Origin: Halalkaliarchaeum sp. AArc-CO
GTDB taxonomy: Archaea > Halobacteriota > Halobacteria > Halobacteriales > Haloferacaceae
NCBI RefSeq assembly: GCF_024972735.1
Contig: NZ_CP087723.1
Coordinates: forward strand, 1,364,001-1,428,000
Length of the DNA stretch: 64,000 nt
Direction of reading: 5' to 3'
This document shows positions 34,396 through 43,187 of the stretch, in pieces. Both the position numbers and the translations under genes were made by a program. Within the stretch, counting starts at the first letter, position 1. Each line of letters starts with the position of its first letter. The notes under the pieces were generated by a model. The model saw only the letters and a list, made by a program, of their open reading frames with translations. It ran no database searches and was not told the DNA's origin.

Positions 34396-35745
34396 CTACA
34401 CTCCCAACTCTTCACGGACATCAGCAGCCGTTAGAACGCCGCTCTCTGCGAAGAAATCTTGTACACCTGGGCCGCCGAGATCACCCGGTCCAAGTCCAAA
34501 GCTGGGATCACGAAGCCGGTTCTCCAGTAGGATCAACAGCGCCTCAACTTCGATTAAACGGACTTCCTGGATGTCGGTACTAATCTTGAGTGTCCGAATC
34601 GCGTCACGCCCATCATCCGTGAAGTCACCAGAGATGACGGCAAAGTAGATGTTCCGGAATCCCTGGGCACGGAGTGATGGAACCTCGCGATTGATATAGT
34701 CCTGAAACTGGCGTTCATCGCTCGTGCCCATACTGTAACCGTTCCGACGGGATTTCGCGTCGTAGATAATCGCGTAGTTGTGCATATGATCCTTTGCGAT
34801 GCCATCTGGATTCCGACCGCTCCCCTGTCCCATCTCATCGACTTCGAACCCGACCATCCGGAACGCACGCGCCAGACGATTCTCGAAGAGCGTTTCTACC
34901 GAGTGCCCCGTCCCATCGACCACATCCTGTATCTCGTCGGTGTTCTCGGCCAAGTCCGGAAGGATGGAAACGATAGGCGGTATGTAGCTGTCGGGAAGGG
35001 TAGCCATCTGTGTCGTCCCTCCAGTGGGCTCAGGCTCGTCATCAAACTCATCACGCTGTTGCCAGAACCAAAACACGTGCTCGACTGTCCAGAGATGGAT
35101 GTCCCGTCCAGTATGATCCGCTAATGCCTCTCGTAACTCCTCGTTGAGCTCCCAGAACTCCGCGTAGCTGTCCGCGAGATCGTCTTCTGGTTCCCAGATA
35201 GCCAAGTCAGACAGTGCGTTCACCATCGAGGTGTAGTAGATTGGATACTCGTCGGGTTCGTGAACTTGCCAAAAGTAGGAGAGGAAGTACGGGATCGAAC
35301 CCGGGCGAGGGGCCTTACGAAGGTCATCCACCTCGTTTCGAAGCCGCTCAACGAAGCCTTCCAGTGAACGGATCTTCTCCTTTGCCTCGGTTTTATCGGC
35401 TGGGGGCTCGATGATATTGCGAAGAAGATCGGCCAGCTCGTCTTGTCGTTCCTCACCAGCCGAACTGTACACCATGTTGAAGAACATCATCCCGTTCATC
35501 CCCTTGAATCCCCAGTAGGGGAATCGCTTGTTCTGGCCGTCAATCTCGGATTTGAACTCACCCAGCGGGAGATCGTCAGCCAGGAAATCATCGATGAGGT
35601 CACGAAGAACAGGGAGCCGGTCCTGTCGTCGCTGATCGGCTTCATCCATGGTGACGACTTCCCCCTGACTGTCTTTCATCCGATAGTTGTTATCTTTGAA
35701 CGCGTCCCAGGCCCGAACGAGCTGCTGATCGTCAGCGAGTACCAT
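34396..35745 (-). CDS. FokI-like nuclease with N-terminal specificity-type region
   Basis: A 449-residue protein. Residues 285-449 match the FokI cleavage domain: GQGSGRNPDGIA (D314), YAIIYDAKSRRNGYSMGTSD (D329 and K331 in D-x-K), QFQDYINREVPSLRAQG, IYFAVISGDFTDDGR and VRLIEVEALLILLENR, ending with a TAADVREEL helix as in FokI. The N-terminal 240 residues (coiled segment SLEGFVERLRNEVDDLR, then YFLSYFWQVHEPDEYPIYYT) resemble regions at the front of McrB-like proteins and may recognise DNA. It stands alone without a methylase, so it may cut modified or foreign DNA. Confidence 0.8.
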   Translation of the reverse strand: MVLADDQQLVRAWDAFKDNNYRMKDSQGEVVTMDEADQRRQDRLPVLRDLIDDFLADDLPLGEFKSEIDGQNKRFPYWGFKGMNGMMFFNMVYSSAGEERQDELADLLRNIIEPPADKTEAKEKIRSLEGFVERLRNEVDDLRKAPRPGSIPYFLSYFWQVHEPDEYPIYYTSMVNALSDLAIWEPEDDLADSYAEFWELNEELREALADHTGRDIHLWTVEHVFWFWQQRDEFDDEPEPTGGTTQMATLPDSYIPPIVSILPDLAENTDEIQDVVDGTGHSVETLFENRLARAFRMVGFEVDEMGQGSGRNPDGIAKDHMHNYAIIYDAKSRRNGYSMGTSDERQFQDYINREVPSLRAQGFRNIYFAVISGDFTDDGRDAIRTLKISTDIQEVRLIEVEALLILLENRLRDPSFGLGPGDLGGPGVQDFFAESGVLTAADVREELGV

Positions 35746-35944
35746 TGATGCGCATGGTTTCGAAGTGTACTGTAATCATACTTGTCCAACAGCAAACTCG
35801 GACTGATTAACAATTAACCGTTCTACAACCAGTACGTGAGGGACGTAATCGGTGAGCAGTACGAGGAAACTATGCTTTCGATTGGACTCTAAGTCCTCTA
35901 TAAAAGCTGAAACGGGATTTTCACCCGATGCTGTCCGAACCTCG

Positions 35945-36334
35945 TTAGACAGCCGCGTAGCTGACTTTCCGATTGGGAAGCGGGTACGTGTTGGTCGCTA
36001 ACTCGTCTTTGATGAACTTCCGCAGATCATCAACCGGCTTCCCTCGGACTTCAGATACCCGATCCGGAGCAATCTCCCGAACAATGCTCAGGAGATACTC
36101 GCGGTCCGCAGTCAGGATCACCGGGCTTTCCAACCCGGGTATGTCGTGCCCGATGACGTAGCCGCCTTCCTCCCGGATGAGGATGCCAGCTTCCGCCATT
36201 ATTTTACACCGCCTGGTGACGTAAGGCTTGCTCAGCCCGGTCTCTCGGGCTATCTCGGCCGGTCGGGCCGAATAGTCGATATGTTTTAGGAACTCTACAA
36301 TATCTTCGTCCGCAGGTTTCTTTTCGTAACTCAT
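35945..36334 (-). CDS. Winged-helix regulator (MarR/ArsR-like)
   Basis: A 129-residue protein. Residues 10-65 form a winged helix: FLKHIDYSARPAEIARETGL, SKPYVTRRCKIMAEAG, then the wing ILIREEGGYVIG. The C-terminal half is a helical region (REYLLSIVREIAPDRVSE) of unknown use. Two inverted repeats lie just upstream of its start (36358-36440), suggesting autoregulation or control of the genes that start at 36805. Typical of element-encoded switch regulators. Confidence 0.75.
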   Translation of the reverse strand: MSYEKKPADEDIVEFLKHIDYSARPAEIARETGLSKPYVTRRCKIMAEAGILIREEGGYVIGHDIPGLESPVILTADREYLLSIVREIAPDRVSEVRGKPVDDLRKFIKDELATNTYPLPNRKVSYAAV

Positions 36335-36804
36335 TTACCGAGTCGCTGATGAAACCTGCATAAGGGGTTACTACTAATAGGGAGGGCCGACGTACTCTCT
36401 GCAGAGGTAACCCTTATGCAAGGGTGAACAGTCACCCTTGCCACAGCAAAGCAGGGTGACCTCGATCGGGAATCGGGACGTCCACAGGGGCTCAAACCAG
36501 TTGACGTCCCGGCTTTACTTCGTCTATCGTGTCGGCCAGTCATGACCTATTTCGTAATCAATAATTCGTTCGTAAGGTATAAAAGGCTGGCCTCACCGGA
36601 GTGAAAGTAAAAAGTATCACCCTAAATCCGCAACACTGGACCTTTGTTTCTACTCGAAATAATCGGGGGATAATGCTGATTTCAGCGGCAAAAATCAGTT
36701 TATAAATATTTGGGTTAATATCTCTTCTGATATAATTGTTCATAATCATATCAAAAAGTTGTCTTTACAATCGTTCAAACACAATATACATATGGGTAAT
36801 ACCT
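36335..36804. promoter_or_regulatory. 470-base regulatory region between regulator and RarA-C-like gene
   Basis: The left part holds the two inverted repeats described separately. The right part (36540-36800) is markedly AT-rich and non-coding, with a TATA-like TTTATAAATATT at 36699-36710 and ACAATATACATA just before the start of the gene at 36805. No protein gene is supported. Confidence 0.5.
36358..36440. promoter_or_regulatory. Double inverted-repeat operator candidate
   Basis: GCATAAGGGGTTAC (36358-36371) pairs with GTAACCCTTATGC (36407-36419) except for one bulged base. Immediately after it, CAAGGGTGA (36419-36427) and TCACCCTTG (36432-36440) form a perfect 9-bp inverted repeat with spacer ACAG. 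Both share an AAGGGT/ACCCTT core. They lie 24-106 bases upstream of the winged-helix gene. Confidence 0.6.
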
Positions 36805-37638
36805 ATGGCTAAGGAGAACGACGAGGAGCGACAGGACCGCCAACAAATCGACATCCACGGCAACCCGGTAGACAACGGAGATGACGAGGACGACGAGGCG
36901 ATGCTCAATGAGAAGGGAGAAGAGATGCCGTGGTACGAGGTCAAATCGGGAGCGAATAGATTTGAGTTGGTCTCGTTATATCAAAAATCTGTCAGGAGAA
37001 ATGACGAAGAGGTTGCGGCGTATTGCGCCTGGGAACTCGTCCGCTCTGGGCACGCAGAGAAGTTCTGGGAACGCACGATTCTGTTCATCGTGGAGGATCT
37101 CAGGGCGAACTCGAAAGAGGCTCTCCTCCTCGACTACTACCACCGCCTGGCGACGGAACGCTGGGACCCAGAGTCGTGGGAGGGACGAATCACAGCCATC
37201 CACGCAGCCCTGACAGCCGCAAGAGCCCCACCGAGCCGCGAGAGTACGCACGCCAACGACGTGTGGACACACGTTAGTAACGAGCGTGAGGCGGCCTTCG
37301 AGGAGGGCCGAGAACCAGAAGCCGAGTTCCCGGTGACAGAGGACGAGTTGGAGTTGGGTCGAAGGTTCGACGTTGCGCTCGACCGCCACACGTATTCCGG
37401 AAAAAATCGGGGGCGCGACTGGAAACATTTCTTCACTCGGGCCGCGCGGGTGTCGGAACCCGGAGAACCCAAGCTATCCCGCAAGTGGCAACGCCGCCGC
37501 CTCGAAATCGACCCCAAGCGGGAGTTTAGCGAGGAGGAGATCGAGCACGCCCTCAAACCCGTTGACCCCGAGAACCGCTGGGAAGAAGACGTCGTCACCG
37601 AAAACGAGGAACTCGACGACTTCGGCGAGGAGGAGTGA
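36805..37638 (+). CDS. RarA/MgsA C-terminal-like protein, element copy
   Basis: A 277-residue paralogue of the protein at 5322-6101, from ATG 36805. The shared core reads LYQKSVRRNDEEVAAYCAWE, VEDLRANSKEALLLDYYHRL and HAALTAARAPPSRESTHAND, and the matching tail LSRKWQRRRLEIDPKREFSE ends in an Asp/Glu-rich stretch. As in the first copy there is no AAA ATPase domain. It lies 6 bases upstream of a GHKL ATPase-peptidase gene and probably shares its mRNA. It may supply a fork- or SSB-binding module; the function is not known. Confidence 0.75.
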   Translation: MAKENDEERQDRQQIDIHGNPVDNGDDEDDEAMLNEKGEEMPWYEVKSGANRFELVSLYQKSVRRNDEEVAAYCAWELVRSGHAEKFWERTILFIVEDLRANSKEALLLDYYHRLATERWDPESWEGRITAIHAALTAARAPPSRESTHANDVWTHVSNEREAAFEEGREPEAEFPVTEDELELGRRFDVALDRHTYSGKNRGRDWKHFFTRAARVSEPGEPKLSRKWQRRRLEIDPKREFSEEEIEHALKPVDPENRWEEDVVTENEELDDFGEEE

Positions 37639-37644
37639 CCGCCG

Positions 37645-39246
37645 ATGGCAACCAGTGACGAAGTCGAGACAGGCCAGCTCGGAGTCGATCAAGAACGAAT
37701 CCTCGAAGAGCTCATTTTCAGTCAGGCCGAGTCACTCGTCGACGGCGTCCGCGAACTCGTCCAGAACGGCGTAGACGCCCCCGACTCAGAGCAGGTCACC
37801 GTGTCGATCACGCCAGAACGGACTGTCGTCGAGGACGACGGCGATGGGATGGATCTCACCGAAGCGCAGATCCGCGATTTCCTCACCCAGCTCGGGAAGT
37901 CCACGAAGCGGGACGACCCGACCGCAATCGGGATGTTCGGGATCGGGTTCGGTCAAGCCCTCGCGAAGGGCCGCGTCACCGCCCAGAGCGGAACAACCGT
38001 GGTTAAGTTCGACGCCAAGGAGTGGTTCCGCGAGTATCGCCTCTACGATGTCGACGACGCGGTCGACGGCTTCCGAGTCGAGATTGACCACTACGACGAC
38101 GAAGTACCAGACTCCGATTCGACGACGTGGGACGACTACGTCGACGATCTCGGGGAACGGTTCCAGTTTATGGAGCTGGTCCACGACGTCGAAGTCCACG
38201 TCAACGGCGACCTCGTAAGCGACCGGGTTCCTGAGGATGAGATGTACGGGATCGACTACGTGTACGAGGACGACTTGGTCTATATCGCGCTCCGCGAGAA
38301 GGGGATCAGCGACTGGGTCAAAGTCTACTCGGCGGGGCTGAAGGTCAAGAGTGTCGACGGTCACGGCGTCTCCGGCTACGTGGTCACGAAGCAGAACTTG
38401 GAGCTGAACACCGCCCGCAACGAGATCCGATCCGGCTGCGAAACTTGGGCCACCGTCCGCGATACTCTCGACGACGCACGAGCCGCCGTGTTCCGTGACT
38501 ACGAGCCCTCAGAGCTGACCGATGCGGGCCGTGCGGGGGTGGCGCGGCTAACCGGCAAGGGCTACAGCGAGTTCGAGGACGCGCCCGTGCTGAAGGATGG
38601 CGACGGAGACTACGTCAGCTACGCGAGTGTCCGCGACAGCGACGAGATGATTTGGTCAACGAAGGACAGCCCATGGGCGGGGAAGCTCGCTACTCGCGGC
38701 GAGACGGTTGTCCTCGAAGACGACCCAGCGGGACGGGAAATCCAACAGGCCGCCGACCGCTCCGAGGAGATCAAACTCCCGGACAGCAAGGACGAGAAGA
38801 CGACAGCCCGCGCTCTCGGCGTTTTCAGGGGCTACGAGCAACTGGATGATGACGAAGGCCAAGAGAAGGTGTCGACACAGAAGATGGCGATCGCCCGCGT
38901 GCTCGCCCACAAGATGGGGCTGGGTCGGGAGATCCGTTACGGTCAGGACGACCAGTGCAGGGCCTGGACGGATGGAGAGGAAGCTATTTGGCTTACAGAC
39001 AGCGCCTGGAGCAAGTCCTACTGGGAAGGGTGGGTATTCCAGCTTTGGCGTGTGCTCGCCCACGAAGCCGCACACAACGAGTCGAGCGAGGGCCAGCCCG
39101 ACCATGGCGAGCAGTTCTGTCGAAACCTTCGCGAGCGGATCGACAAGCACGAGCCAGCGTATCTGGAGCTGGTCGAGGAGCTCCGTGACGAGGGCGTGAA
39201 CGCGACTGTGAGACAGTACCGCCACGTCCACGGGCTGGATGTCTAA
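37645..39246 (+). CDS. GHKL ATPase fused to a zincin metallopeptidase domain
   Basis: A 533-residue protein. The GHKL (Hsp90/MutL-type) fold is clear: the N box RELVQNGVDA (36-45), the G1 box VEDDGDGMD (62-70) and G2 box IGMFGIGFGQA (95-105). The middle region is acidic and unassigned. The C-terminus has VLAHEAAHNESSEGQPDH with HEAAH at 473-477 and a third His at 487, a gluzincin-like metal site. ATP-driven conformational change controlling a peptidase is an attractive reading but is inference. It is co-directional with the RarA-C-like gene 6 bases upstream. Confidence 0.8.
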   Translation: MATSDEVETGQLGVDQERILEELIFSQAESLVDGVRELVQNGVDAPDSEQVTVSITPERTVVEDDGDGMDLTEAQIRDFLTQLGKSTKRDDPTAIGMFGIGFGQALAKGRVTAQSGTTVVKFDAKEWFREYRLYDVDDAVDGFRVEIDHYDDEVPDSDSTTWDDYVDDLGERFQFMELVHDVEVHVNGDLVSDRVPEDEMYGIDYVYEDDLVYIALREKGISDWVKVYSAGLKVKSVDGHGVSGYVVTKQNLELNTARNEIRSGCETWATVRDTLDDARAAVFRDYEPSELTDAGRAGVARLTGKGYSEFEDAPVLKDGDGDYVSYASVRDSDEMIWSTKDSPWAGKLATRGETVVLEDDPAGREIQQAADRSEEIKLPDSKDEKTTARALGVFRGYEQLDDDEGQEKVSTQKMAIARVLAHKMGLGREIRYGQDDQCRAWTDGEEAIWLTDSAWSKSYWEGWVFQLWRVLAHEAAHNESSEGQPDHGEQFCRNLRERIDKHEPAYLELVEELRDEGVNATVRQYRHVHGLDV

Positions 39247-39643
39247 GCCCCCTACTGTCGGGTCGCCCCTACAAGATGTATTCGACGCCCCAGCTCCCTC
39301 TCGGGCCACATTTCACTGGGGGCTGTTTCTCAACTCGACGGTGTGCTGAGCGGTCGCAGTTCGTACAGAAAGCCGCTGTTGGCATGCGCGCTCTCGTCGT
39401 GAATCGAACTCGAAATGTCGGATGTCTGCATCGTTTATCTGACACTCCGGCCCCTCCGACGTCACGGAATTAGGTTTCTCAGAACAGGTCAGAATACACA
39501 GTTTTGGTATTGTGTTCCGCTTGTGGTGGGATTAAAGGACACCCGACAAGTCAGGATGTCGCCATCTTCGCCTGTCGGTTATTATGAAAGTCTGCTTAAG
39601 ATCACACTTTTGTGACCTCCGTCCGTAGATTACGTACAGACAC
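39247..39643. other. 397-base gap, no gene supported
   Basis: Short frames are present, but none looks like haloarchaeal coding sequence. The right half is AT-richer (TTTTGGTATTGTG near 39505, TATTATGAAAG near 39580) and may contain the promoter of the gene at 39644. Confidence 0.45.
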
Positions 39644-39952
39644 ATGCCGACCAAGGATGTTCGCCTTCGCGAAGACCACCATCGGTTCGTTCAGGACGAA
39701 GCTCTATCATTGAGCGGATTAGTCCAAAACGCGATTGACGAGGTGAAAAGCGGAGACCGTGAGCTTCCGACAGAAACCGACCGCGAAACCGAGGGGTACG
39801 ATCTTATCCGTACCTCGGTGAGTCTAACCGATGAGCACGACGATTTTATGGCTTCGCGGGAGTTCGTATTCTCCGTATTCGTCCATCAGCTGATCGAGGA
39901 GCGTATCAAGCGAGAGCAATTGCTTCAACGCATCCAGGACGGCGACATCTAA
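39644..39952 (+). CDS. Small hypothetical protein, RHH-like
   Basis: A 102-residue protein beginning MPTKDVRLREDHHRFVQDEA. Two similar halves may be present (RLREDHHRFVQDEALSLSGL against VSLTDEHDDFMASREFVFSV), each strand plus helix, which fits a tandem ribbon-helix-helix. This type of small protein is common next to plasmid and provirus replication genes. The perfect hairpin CGTGCCG-TTCCAG-CGGCACG lies at 39971-39990, just after the stop. Confidence 0.6.
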   Translation: MPTKDVRLREDHHRFVQDEALSLSGLVQNAIDEVKSGDRELPTETDRETEGYDLIRTSVSLTDEHDDFMASREFVFSVFVHQLIEERIKREQLLQRIQDGDI

Positions 39953-39970
39953 TGAGTCAGCAGAAAAATC

Positions 39971-39990
39971 CGTGCCGTTCCAGCGGCACG
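39971..39990. terminator. Hairpin downstream of the small RHH-like gene
   Basis: CGTGCCG (39971-39977) and CGGCACG (39984-39990) form a perfect 7-bp stem with a 6-base loop, starting 19 bases after the stop codon. No T run follows, so termination is only one possibility. Confidence 0.4.
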
Positions 39991-40056
39991 AATCACCGCA
40001 CCCGATTGGTTACGGTAGACGGGTACGAGGACTCCGTTCCACGGATCTTTGCCCGT

Positions 40057-40107
40057 ATTGGACTTCGTGACCTGACAGTATGAAAGTTGTTATGTCACGT
40101 GTCCAAT
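40057..40107. promoter_or_regulatory. Long inverted repeat upstream of the helicase gene
   Basis: ATTGGACTTCGTGAC (40057-40071) pairs with GTCACGTGTCCAAT (40094-40107) with one gap or mismatch, over a 22-base spacer. It ends 59 bases before the ATG at 40167. It may be an operator or part of a replication origin of the element. Confidence 0.5.
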
Positions 40108-40166
40108 CCGGTCACTCGTCCCCGTTGTTTCCCCTCAGAAGATAAGCTAAGACAACGAGAGTATTG

Positions 40167-42404
40167 ATGAGTGACCCAGAGGCTCAGCAACAGTTCCAGA
40201 GCCAATCGTCCCGACCTACCGAAACGGGGGGCAACTCTACGGACAACAGAGCAGTCAGTCCCGAAGAGCTACAGCGCACCGTCACAACCGAGGCCGAAGA
40301 GTTGTGGAAGCAGAATGAGCAGCTATTATATTGGTCTCTTGAACAGAAACAGAATACGCTTGTACGGACGGTACCTGGCGGCGGAAAATCCTACTTCAAG
40401 GAGGTTATCGTCCCGCAGCTGGCCGCAGAAACGGAGAATCGGTTTGTCCTCGCCACGACAGAGTATCGAAACCGTCAGGAGACATATCGGCAAGTGCTCG
40501 AAACACTTGTCGACCAAGACCTGGTTGACGACGTTAATGTAGTCTATATCCCAGCACCTCGCGAGTGCTACGGAGAGATACCTCAGCTCCACATCTCTGG
40601 AGATGGAGGATGGGAAGTCACTACTCCTGACGATGATGAAGCGGTGTGTCAAACATTTACCAAGATTGATGGCGAGTATGTCGAGCCCATCGCAGGAGAG
40701 ATAGATGAGATCGTCCAGCGTGGCACAACAACGGGTGCGGTTCACAAAGCGGCTTCCAGCGAGTGGGAACAGGTGTTTACTCTGCGCGACCCCGATTACG
40801 AAGACTCACCACTGGTGTGTCAGCAGCGGGGGATTGAGAAAGGGTACGACCCTGCTGACCCCCATAGCGAACCAGCCTGTCGCCATCGTCGGATGATGAA
40901 ACGACGTCTCCAGGAGGTCAAAAATGGCGATGCCGATATTGTCATTTGCGGCGCTTCGCTTCTATACCAGGAAGATATTGTCAGAGATGCGATCGTAATC
41001 GCAGATGAAGATGTCTCCAGCGAACTGGTTCGGAAGTATCCGGAAAGCTATCTTGAAAACGCCGTTGAGAACTATCTCACGGGTATCGAGCCTGGGCCAA
41101 ACACGTATCGCAGTGTCGGTCGCAGAGGTGAGAATGAACGCCAGAGAACAATCTCATATATCCTTGAAAATCACGGTTACCGGTCTGACTTTGATGACGA
41201 GGACAACAAGGAACCACTGGTGAACCGCCAGGCCCCCGTGAAATCGGAGATGTATCACTATGAGCGTGCAGAGGCACCACTACTAACCCTCGGATGGTTG
41301 GCTGGGGAGAAGACCGACGAAACAGATCATCTTGTCTACGAATCGGAGAATCATCCATATAGGGTCACCTTCGACCTGCAGCGCAACAACACCAACAACA
41401 ACCACAAGATGGTTGCGATGACGAACCCGCCGTCAGCCCTCCAATACGCGAAGCAGGTTATCGCACTCGACGCGACCGGTTCCGAAGTATGGTGGGAACG
41501 CCTAACCGGAGTTGAGTTCGAATCGGTGAGTCCAAATCCGAGGGACAAGCGTGGCACGGTTGTTTCCGAGGCGTTCAACATCGAGTTCCGCTCGCTGACT
41601 GAGAAGATGGTAGCACTCAGCCGACCTAACAACCTGTCAGCGCGTCAGTTCCTCGCTATCCTCCAGGCTATCGTGGATCATCATGACGCCGATGAGGTGA
41701 GTGTCGTCACCTCAAAAGCGATGCGACGCAAGGTCAAAAACAGCGAGTACGTCGACGACGTCATGGAGTTAGCCTATGCCGATGAAATCCTGTATTTCGG
41801 CGGCTTACGGAGCGAGAGAACTTTCGAGGACAGCCGTCTTCACGTCGTAATCGGAGCTCCCCACCCCGGTGACGACGCGGTTCGACAGCGGATGGCTCTT
41901 CTCAACTACGATGATAGAATCGTCCAGAACATCTACTCGGTACGTGGCGAAGACCGGTACAAGGGTAATGCCCTCACTGTCTTGAACGACATCGTCCACA
42001 GTGAAGTGTACCAAGCCGCTCGGCGCGCAGCACGGAGCAATGCACGGTATGATACTGCGTACGTGTATCTCTACACGCGGATGTTCGATGAAGCTTTCAT
42101 AAACGCGGATGACTCGTATCGCGTCGACATCCTCGGTCAGGGTGAGCATCGAGACGGTGGGACGGAGGCGATCTTCACTGTACTGGATTCCGCGGAGGAG
42201 CCCCTTGAAACGGTTGAAGTCGTCAGTCGTGTGAATAACCGACTGAAAGACGGCGAGTCGTTGAGTAGGAACCGTGTTCGAGAGAAGCTACAGGAGATGA
42301 CCGAACTGTATAATGTCGAGGAACAGAGATGGATTGGTCGGCGTAAGAGATGGTGGTTAGAGACCTCACCGCGGCACGGAACGTTAATCGCGAGAGAAAC
42401 GTGA
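40167..42404 (+). CDS. Plasmid/provirus-type helicase-like ATPase
   Basis: A 745-residue protein from ATG 40167. A P-loop at residues 67-76 (VRTVPGGGKSYF), motif Ia-like RFVLATTEYRNRQETYRQ and a DEAD-box equivalent VIADEDVSSELV support an SF1/SF2-like ATPase. VVIGAPHPGDDAVRQRMALL fits the C-terminal helicase lobe. A Cys/His group (C-x-H-RR, near 240) and a C-terminal winged helix (ETVEVVSRVNNRLKDGE) are added. Proteins of this kind occur in haloarchaeal plasmids and proviruses, so it may be the replication initiator or helicase of the element. Confidence 0.7.
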   Translation: MSDPEAQQQFQSQSSRPTETGGNSTDNRAVSPEELQRTVTTEAEELWKQNEQLLYWSLEQKQNTLVRTVPGGGKSYFKEVIVPQLAAETENRFVLATTEYRNRQETYRQVLETLVDQDLVDDVNVVYIPAPRECYGEIPQLHISGDGGWEVTTPDDDEAVCQTFTKIDGEYVEPIAGEIDEIVQRGTTTGAVHKAASSEWEQVFTLRDPDYEDSPLVCQQRGIEKGYDPADPHSEPACRHRRMMKRRLQEVKNGDADIVICGASLLYQEDIVRDAIVIADEDVSSELVRKYPESYLENAVENYLTGIEPGPNTYRSVGRRGENERQRTISYILENHGYRSDFDDEDNKEPLVNRQAPVKSEMYHYERAEAPLLTLGWLAGEKTDETDHLVYESENHPYRVTFDLQRNNTNNNHKMVAMTNPPSALQYAKQVIALDATGSEVWWERLTGVEFESVSPNPRDKRGTVVSEAFNIEFRSLTEKMVALSRPNNLSARQFLAILQAIVDHHDADEVSVVTSKAMRRKVKNSEYVDDVMELAYADEILYFGGLRSERTFEDSRLHVVIGAPHPGDDAVRQRMALLNYDDRIVQNIYSVRGEDRYKGNALTVLNDIVHSEVYQAARRAARSNARYDTAYVYLYTRMFDEAFINADDSYRVDILGQGEHRDGGTEAIFTVLDSAEEPLETVEVVSRVNNRLKDGESLSRNRVREKLQEMTELYNVEEQRWIGRRKRWWLETSPRHGTLIARET

Positions 42405-42709
42405 GAGGTAATAAGTGTTTCAGCGAACACGAAAACCCCATATAGATACATTATGGGGAAATCGTGTTCACCGGAGGTATTATATAGTAGTTTTCTGAGC
42501 AGGTAGAAATCTCACCGCGATCATGCCAACAGCTGCGGTTAGAGAGTCTATACGGCCCGTTTACCGTTAGTTTCTGCTGCAAAAGTTGTAACTTTACCTA
42601 TACATCCCCTACTATTACTCAAGGGAATCCTAACGAGGAGCCACGGCTTCGGGCAACAGTTCCGGAGCAAAGGCCCGGTGCGGGAACACCGGACTCGGTA
42701 GGCTTCCCT
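42405..42709. other. 305-base gap with a large palindrome, no gene supported
   Basis: The left part holds the 45-base palindrome at 42425-42469. The middle is AT-rich (TATTATATAGTAG, then TTGTAACTTTACCTATACATC near 42585-42605) and probably contains the promoter of the small-gene operon that starts at 42710. Confidence 0.5.
42425..42469. terminator. 45-base palindrome after the helicase gene
   Basis: The arms GAACACGA-AAA-CCCCATA (42425-42442) and TATGGGG-AAA-TCGTGTTC (42452-42469) are perfectly complementary except for facing AAA triplets, and the loop is 9 bases. It starts 21 bases after the stop codon. It is much longer than an ordinary archaeal terminator, so an origin or resolution site is also possible. 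Confidence 0.5.
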
Positions 42710-42997
42710 GTGGCCAAGGAAGCAATGATAGATAGTGGCGACACTCGGTTAAAGACACCGAGAACGAAGGTAGCACAGGGCGACAAAGACACGATTCTCG
42801 AACGGCACTCAGCACAGGTCAACGGTCACGACTTGGCGAAGTGCGAGGGCTGGGAAGGGCCGCTCACTCCCGAGGAGCGACGAAACGGTGCGGACCGCTG
42901 GTACGTCTTCTACGCCTGCGAAGATTGCGGAACTGAGGCAACGCTCCCACCGCACCGTTGGGAAACGATCCCGTGCGAACCGGAGGGCCAGCGATGA
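42710..42997 (+). CDS. Small hypothetical protein, first of the small-gene operon
   Basis: A 95-residue protein from GTG 42710; ATG 42725 is an alternative. CEGWEGPLTPEERRNGADRW is followed by YVFYACEDCGTEATLPPHRW, a single CxxC knuckle that could bind zinc with the other cysteine. Its stop overlaps the next start (ATGA). Proteins of this kind are common in haloarchaeal integrated elements. Confidence 0.65.
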   Translation: MAKEAMIDSGDTRLKTPRTKVAQGDKDTILERHSAQVNGHDLAKCEGWEGPLTPEERRNGADRWYVFYACEDCGTEATLPPHRWETIPCEPEGQR

Positions 42998-43185
42998 GCC
43001 GACAGCAATCGAGTTCGGAGGCACCGTACTGTCGAGAACTCGGGTGCCAGCGAACGGCGACACACACGGTCTTCGTGAACGCACCGGTACGCGGTTACGC
43101 AGAAGACCCCGCGTGTACTGAACACGCAGAGATGGCTCGGAGTCACGTGTACGTTAGCGAAGTCCAGCGACGAGGAGGTGACTGA
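42994..43185 (+). CDS. Small putative zinc-binding protein
   Basis: A 63-residue protein from ATG 42994, coupled to the upstream gene by a 4-base overlap. YCRELGCQRTATHTVFVNAP and DPACTEHAEMARSHVYV give C-x4-C, then C-x2-H, a plausible zinc site. The family is unknown. It ends 2 bases before the next start. Confidence 0.6.
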   Translation: MSRQQSSSEAPYCRELGCQRTATHTVFVNAPVRGYAEDPACTEHAEMARSHVYVSEVQRRGGD

Positions 43186-43187
43186 TA

